Position numbers and translations under genes: made by a program. Below the pieces are notes generated by a model. It was given only the letters and a program-made list of their open reading frames with translations, was not told the DNA's origin and ran no database searches. A stretch of 9,917 nt of DNA. Origin: JANRKH01 sp033763595. Lineage in GTDB: Bacteria; Pseudomonadota; Alphaproteobacteria; Rickettsiales; Rickettsiaceae. Location: contig JANRKH010000068.1 in assembly GCA_033763595.1 (NCBI GenBank), positions 1 through 9,917 on the forward strand, written 5' to 3'. Below are positions 6,677 to 9,917 of this stretch, piece by piece. Position 1 is the first letter of the stretch; each line of letters starts with the position of its first letter.

Positions 6677-7390
6677 ATGGCAAATGCACAAAGACTTGCA
6701 AAATACATTAGTAGATGTGGTTACTGCTCAAGGAGAGAAGCGGAAAAGCTTATTGAGCAAGGTGAGGTGATGTTAAACGGAGTATTAACTAGAGATATAA
6801 TTTCATTTGTTCAGGATACTGACATTGTAGAAGTGAAAGGTATAAAGCTAAGTCAAGAAGAGCCAAAAATTTGGAAATATTATAAGCCCAGGGGCCTTAT
6901 TACTACCCACAAAGATCCACAAAATAGGTCAACTGTATTTGACAATATCAAACTAAAATCCCCTCACATAATCTCAGTAGGTAGACTAGATATTGAAAGC
7001 GAAGGCTTGCTTCTTTTGACAAATTCAGGCTTTCTAGCGAGAAAACTAGAGCTTCCTGAAAATAATTTTTCTAGAAAGTATCACGTAAAGGTTTTTGGTA
7101 AGTACACTGATTCTGATATTCAAAAGTTACGGCAAGGACCTTTAATTGACGGAGTTAAATATAAGCCTTGCCGAATTGAATTAATAAAGAGTGGGAAGGT
7201 AAATAATTGGTTTGAACTTGAGCTTTTTGAGGGAAAAAATAGAGAAATACGCAATTTTTTCAAACATATAAACTTAAAAATATCAAGACTGATCAGAATT
7301 TCATATGGACCTATTTCCTTAGGTGATATGAAGACTAATGAGCTTAGGAGAATAGATGATCTTGATCATTTTATTGCAACGTTAGAATAG
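6677..7390 (+). CDS. rluB: RsuA/RluB-family 23S or 16S rRNA pseudouridine synthase
   Basis: Converts a specific uridine of rRNA to pseudouridine during ribosome maturation. The 237-residue product has an N-terminal S4 RNA-binding domain (about 4-50; RLAKYISRCGYCSRREAEKL, then GEVMLNG). The catalytic domain begins at YYKPRGLITTHKDP (about 68-81). The active-site Asp105 lies in VGRLDIESEGLLLLTNSG, and the late family motif EGKNREIRNFF is present. All expected motifs are in place and the length matches compact RluB/RsuA proteins. The family assignment is firm, but whether the target is 23S U2605 (RluB) or 16S U516 (RsuA) cannot be decided from motifs alone; RluB is the commoner alphaproteobacterial form. 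It lies 102 nt after the preceding gene on the same strand and converges on kdsD. The terminal TAG stop coincides with the start of a repeat-end sequence at 7388. Confidence 0.92.
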   Translation: MANAQRLAKYISRCGYCSRREAEKLIEQGEVMLNGVLTRDIISFVQDTDIVEVKGIKLSQEEPKIWKYYKPRGLITTHKDPQNRSTVFDNIKLKSPHIISVGRLDIESEGLLLLTNSGFLARKLELPENNFSRKYHVKVFGKYTDSDIQKLRQGPLIDGVKYKPCRIELIKSGKVNNWFELELFEGKNREIRNFFKHINLKISRLIRISYGPISLGDMKTNELRRIDDLDHFIATLE

Positions 7391-7407
7391 ACCTCTTCGA
7401 AAAACTT
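7390..7407 (+). repeat. solo terminal repeat of the GACCTCTTC family
   Basis: GACCTCTTCGAAAAACTT, nearly identical to the ends of the elements at 3454-3625 and 8820-8971. It is preceded by TA, and the G of the repeat is the last base of the pseudouridine synthase TAG stop. No matching right end is found before kdsD. Confidence 0.55.
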
Positions 7408-7540
7408 ATACCAAATCTCATTTTAAGTACTTGCTTCTAGCTCGTCGCTCACCTAGCATGTAGTATATAGTCTTTTAGGTTGGATTAGATACTAGGCGCG
7501 AGGAGAGAAGCCTATGAGTATTAGGTGAGCGACGAGTCAA
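7408..7540. repeat. composite inverted palindromic repeat between convergent genes
   Basis: The first part (7408 to about 7465) is the reverse complement of the right half of copy C. The second part (about 7487-7540) is in forward orientation and lacks the GGGATTTGGTAT end. Together they give a perfect 15-bp stem, CTCGTCGCTCACCTA at 7441-7455 and its complement at 7522-7536. It sits between the stops of the pseudouridine synthase gene and kdsD, so transcripts from both sides could fold here; whether it terminates transcription is unknown. Confidence 0.7.
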
Positions 7541-7570
7541 CAACGTAGCTAATTGACTATAGTCTACATT

Positions 7571-8515
7571 TCAGATAAGATCTGATATCTCCTTTAATGT
7601 AATAATACCTATTACTTTATTTTGATCTTTAACAAGAACATGGTCTTTTTCTTTTTTGATAATAATAGCGGCCGCTTCTCTAAGCTCCATGTTTTTTTCT
7701 ATCGATTCTAGATCTTTTTCCATAATCTCTGAAACTGGCATGTTAAGCGCATTTTCTTCGATAGCATTTTTGATATGTTTTGCTCTGATGATACCGCATA
7801 CATCTCCATTTTGATCATATACGATTATAAATGGAAATGATTTGGAGACCATCACTATATTTGCATGGAACATGAGGCTATTAATATTTACAAAAGGCAC
7901 ATCAGTAATCGGTACCATAGCAGATAATACAGAGGATGCCCTCGATCCTATAGTGCCTCCAGGGTGAAACTCAAGAAAATTTTCCCTTTTAAATTCTCGC
8001 TCTTCATGAATAGCGATAGCAAATGCATCGAGTAAGCTTATCATTAAAGTAGTTGAAGTTGTTGGAGCTCCAGTACTTGAGGCCTCCATCACCTCGGGAA
8101 TTAATAACAAATACTTACTATTACGAGCAAGATGAGATCTTGCATTCATAGTCACTCCTATGATAGGAATATCATTTTTTTTACAATAATTTATGATAGT
8201 TAATAGTTCATGCGTATTGCCAGAATTAGATAAAATCACAACTATATCATTTTGTCCGATCATACCAAGGTCTCCATGACTTGCCTCGGCCGCATGCACA
8301 AAAAAAGATTTTGTGCCTGTTGAAGATAAGGTGGCAGCAATTTTTCGAGCTATATATCCACTTTTCCCGATGCCAGAAGTGATTATTGCCCCTTTGCAAA
8401 GCAAAATTGCTTTTACCGCTTCCTCAAAATCCTTTGGGATATTACTCTTTAGTAATGCAAGAGCTTGTATTTTTTCTTCGATTACTCTAGCCCCAATTTT
8501 TATAATATGATGCAT
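7571..8515 (-). CDS. kdsD: arabinose-5-phosphate isomerase (KpsF/GutQ family)
   Basis: Interconverts ribulose 5-phosphate and arabinose 5-phosphate, the first step toward Kdo for lipopolysaccharide. The 314-residue product has an N-terminal SIS sugar-isomerase domain (about 30-175: SGIGKSGYIARKIAATL, HAAEASHGDLGM, SNSGNTHEL, APTTSTT), the FHPGGTIG linker at about 183-190, and two CBS domains (about 200-255 and 262-314). Aligned by eye to E. coli KdsD, the residues matching Lys59, His88, Glu111, Glu152 and His193 are all kept (Lys51, His80, Glu103, Glu144, His184), so activity is expected. Small differences: EASSTGAP replaces EACPLGLAP, and LDA replaces GDA. An in-frame TAA lies immediately before the ATG, which fixes the start; there is no Shine-Dalgarno. 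A 10-bp-stem hairpin lies just upstream (8529-8554). The gene implies that LPS synthesis is retained. Confidence 0.94.
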   Translation of the reverse strand: MHHIIKIGARVIEEKIQALALLKSNIPKDFEEAVKAILLCKGAIITSGIGKSGYIARKIAATLSSTGTKSFFVHAAEASHGDLGMIGQNDIVVILSNSGNTHELLTIINYCKKNDIPIIGVTMNARSHLARNSKYLLLIPEVMEASSTGAPTTSTTLMISLLDAFAIAIHEEREFKRENFLEFHPGGTIGSRASSVLSAMVPITDVPFVNINSLMFHANIVMVSKSFPFIIVYDQNGDVCGIIRAKHIKNAIEENALNMPVSEIMEKDLESIEKNMELREAAAIIIKKEKDHVLVKDQNKVIGIITLKEISDLI

Positions 8516-8528
8516 TTAAATTCGTCAT

Positions 8529-8554
8529 TTAATTATGAAGCCTATCATAATTAA
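8529..8554. promoter_or_regulatory. perfect hairpin or operator just upstream of kdsD
   Basis: TTAATTATGA (8529-8538) and TCATAATTAA (8545-8554) form a perfect 10-bp inverted repeat with a 6-nt loop, 14 nt upstream of the kdsD ATG. It could be a dimeric-repressor operator or a 5' leader hairpin. No T-run follows on either strand, so it is not a good terminator. Confidence 0.45.
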
Positions 8555-8819
8555 GTTTTAAAACTTATTCTACAGGATTTAAAGTGGCTCATTGAAGAAT
8601 TTTTGAGCGTAAATGCTTTGAAAAAGAAATAATCCAAGAACGCAATTAGAGGAGCCTATTTTGGATTCATGTTTAATCTCTTAATTATACCGGAATTTTA
8701 TCTTACAATAGTTTAGCTATGTTCTGGTTGTCTAAACTATTTGACTCCTGATAAAGTATGAGATAAGATTTGGAATCAGTATTATTGCGCCTAAACATTG
8801 AACGATCTAATGCGCTTTA
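8555..8819. other. spacer between kdsD and MITE-like copy 2
   Basis: Apart from the inverted repeat at 8707-8741 I see no gene, RNA or promoter that I can support. Confidence 0.5.
8707..8741. other. inverted repeat, 10-bp stem
   Basis: AATAGTTTAG (8707-8716) and CTAAACTATT (8732-8741) are perfect complements with a 15-nt loop. No T-run adjoins. Function unknown. Confidence 0.5.
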
Positions 8820-8971
8820 GACCTCTCCTAAAACTCTACATAGAAGCAATTACCTCGGCCGCACGAATAACACCAGGATCCTAGCTTGCCCACAGTTACG
8901 CCTTACGATTTATAGCTTCCCGCGTGCTTCCCTAAGACTTGCTCGTTATGTTCGAGTTTTTCAAAGAGGTC
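8820..8971. mobile_element. MITE-like element with terminal inverted repeats, copy 2
   Basis: Left end GACCTCTCCTAAAACTC (8820-8836) and right end GAGTTTTTCAAAGAGGTC (8954-8971). TA is present on both outer flanks, compatible with a TA duplication but too short to prove one. The 152-bp interior is more G+C-rich than the surroundings and non-coding. Probably a non-autonomous or decayed insertion element. Confidence 0.55.
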
Positions 8972-8999
8972 TATTATGCATAGATAGTTTAGTTTTGAT

Positions 9000-9152
9000 A
9001 TGACCTCAGAGTCAAAACAAGTGCAATACTTAAATTTATTCCAGGGCAAAATGAGCGTGGCCCTTCGTGCTCGGTGGAGCGAGGACCAGAGAGCGAGAAG
9101 CTATTTAGCATCCTTGCCAAAAGCCTTTAGAATTCTAGAAAAGCACGAGTAG
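9000..9152 (+). CDS. small ORF (50 residues) ahead of the GNAT-MNT gene
   Basis: ATG at 9000-9002 to TAG at 9150-9152 encodes a 50-residue basic, hydrophilic peptide (begins MTSESKQVQYLNLFQGK; includes ALRARWSEDQRARSYLA; ends AFRILEKHE). I do not recognise it. The 3' half is clearly more G+C-rich than the surroundings. In favour of a real gene: an open frame through G+C-rich sequence, plausible amino-acid composition, and a stop only 3 nt before the next gene's ATG, as in an operon. Against: no Shine-Dalgarno, short length, and position just after a repeat element that ends at 8971. It may be a small regulator or antitoxin-like partner, or the 3' remnant of a longer gene cut by the element. 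Confidence 0.4.
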   Translation: MTSESKQVQYLNLFQGKMSVALRARWSEDQRARSYLASLPKAFRILEKHE

Positions 9153-9155
9153 ATT

Positions 9156-9917
9156 ATGACCATCACCTTTAAACCACTTAATGAATCACATTTCCCTCTC
9201 CTGCTAAAGTGGCTGGAATCTCCTCATATCAAAAAATGGTATGACCAGGACGTAAGGTATACATTGGAGTTGGTGCATGAAAAATATAGCTCATACATCA
9301 AAGGCTATAAGCTTGAAGGCGGAGTACAGAGACCCATTCAAGGCTTTATTATCCATAACAACCAAAATCCAGTTGGATACATTCAGGTTTATAATGCGTA
9401 CGATTTTCCTAGAAGCAAACCACTTTCAGGTCTACCAGAAAGCCTTGGTGCTATAGATATTTTTATTGGCGAAGAAGAGGCCTTGGGGAGGGGTTTGGGC
9501 GCTGATTCTATAAAGCTATTTCTTGAAACTTATGGTTTTCCAAATTATCGCTATATATTTGCGGATCCCAAATGCAAGAATGAAATTGGCGTTAATACAT
9601 ACGAAAAAGCCGGTTTTGTTATATGGAAAAGGGTGGATAGAGAATTTTGGATGGTCGCGCATAAAAAAATAGTCAGACTATCTATTTTTGATATGATAGC
9701 ACTTGAGACTGTGTTTAAACAGGTTTTCTTACCAAATGATAGGTTATGGGTTTTTGGCTCAAGGGCTGATTTAACCAAAAAAGGTGGTGATATAGACTTA
9801 TATGTAGAAACTTACGCAAAGACTATTGATGATGCAGTAGAAATGAAATCTAAGTATATAATAAGGTTAGAAGATATAATAGGAGAGCAAAAAATAGATT
9901 TGGTGCTAAATATGATA
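9156..9917 (+). CDS. GNAT acetyltransferase fused to MNT-type nucleotidyltransferase (partial, runs off end)
   Basis: Open for 254 codons to the window edge. Residues 1 to about 170 are a GNAT N-acetyltransferase of the AAC(6')-like type: FKPLNESHFPLLLKWLESPH at the N-terminus, VGYIQVYNAYDFPR, AIDIFIGEEEALGRGLGADSI with the acetyl-CoA-binding GRGLG loop, and NTYEKAGF near the end. Residues from about 172 form a minimal nucleotidyltransferase (MNT) fold: GSRAD at 201-205, GGDIDLYV at 210-217 providing two metal-binding Asp residues (212, 214), and Asp248 in QKIDLVL as the third. Standalone MNT proteins of this type are commonly the partners of HEPN proteins in MNT/HEPN toxin-antitoxin pairs. 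The two domains are joined across an A7 tract (9663-9669): one A fewer would give a TAG stop right after the GNAT domain. So this may be a true fusion, a slippage site or a recent indel. The substrate of the GNAT domain is unknown. Confidence 0.85.
   Translation, partial: MTITFKPLNESHFPLLLKWLESPHIKKWYDQDVRYTLELVHEKYSSYIKGYKLEGGVQRPIQGFIIHNNQNPVGYIQVYNAYDFPRSKPLSGLPESLGAIDIFIGEEEALGRGLGADSIKLFLETYGFPNYRYIFADPKCKNEIGVNTYEKAGFVIWKRVDREFWMVAHKKIVRLSIFDMIALETVFKQVFLPNDRLWVFGSRADLTKKGGDIDLYVETYAKTIDDAVEMKSKYIIRLEDIIGEQKIDLVLNMI

Noticed and set aside
6474..6701. 75-codon minus-strand ORF across the end of the orphan gene
   Set aside because: Overlaps the 3' end of a long plus-strand gene and the next gene's start; the hydrophobic translation is typical of antisense A/T-rich DNA.
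8313..8510. 65-codon plus-strand ORF inside kdsD
   Set aside because: Antisense to the conserved SIS domain of kdsD, with no independent support.
8946..8960. GTTCGAG as a tRNA T-loop
   Set aside because: No acceptor, D or anticodon stems around it; the sequence is explained by the inverted-repeat end of the element.
9551..9778. 75-codon minus-strand ORF inside the GNAT-MNT gene
   Set aside because: Antisense shadow of a frame with clear domain motifs.

Overview
This window is AT-rich (about one third G+C by eye), standard-code bacterial DNA (TGA is a stop, TGG encodes Trp). The ribosomal proteins, the alphaproteobacterial-style PhoB-like regulator, the Kdo/LPS gene, the long gene-poor stretches, the gene debris and the scattered palindromic repeats together suggest an intracellular, genome-reducing alphaproteobacterium, most likely Rickettsiales-like. 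The presence of kdsD suggests that it makes Kdo-type lipopolysaccharide, which argues against an LPS-less Anaplasma/Ehrlichia-type relative. This placement is inferred from gene content only.

Layout: (1) 231-1432, minus strand: the compact operon rpsF-rpsR-rplI. (2) 1433-1981: divergent spacer with small tandem duplications. (3) 1982-2695, plus strand: an OmpR/PhoB-type transcription factor whose receiver domain has lost the phosphorylated Asp. (4) 2696-3655: about 960 bp of non-coding, repeat-bearing DNA ending in an inverted-repeat-bounded element that abuts the ribosome binding site of (5) a typical 2-Cys peroxiredoxin (3656-4261). (6) 4262-5083: spacer with two copies of a ~105-bp palindromic repeat and a decayed coding fragment. 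(7) 5084-6574: a 496-residue orphan protein with the composition of a secreted or effector-type protein. (8) 6677-7390: an RsuA/RluB-family pseudouridine synthase converging on (9) kdsD (7571-8515, minus), with a composite inverted repeat between them. (10) 8516-8999: spacer with two strong hairpins and a second inverted-repeat-bounded element. (11) 9000-9917: a 50-codon small ORF, then, 3 nt later, an AAC(6')-like GNAT acetyltransferase fused in frame to an MNT-type nucleotidyltransferase that runs off the window.

The housekeeping genes (ribosome assembly, rRNA modification, Kdo synthesis, peroxide defence) look intact and ordinary. The unusual material is the phosphorylation-independent-looking regulator, the orphan 496-residue protein, the GNAT-MNT fusion joined exactly at an A7 tract, and two families of dispersed repeats filling the intergenic space (ends like ATACCAAATCCCA, and ends like GACCTCTTCGAAAAACTC). 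No rRNA, tRNA, CRISPR array or intact transposase was seen.
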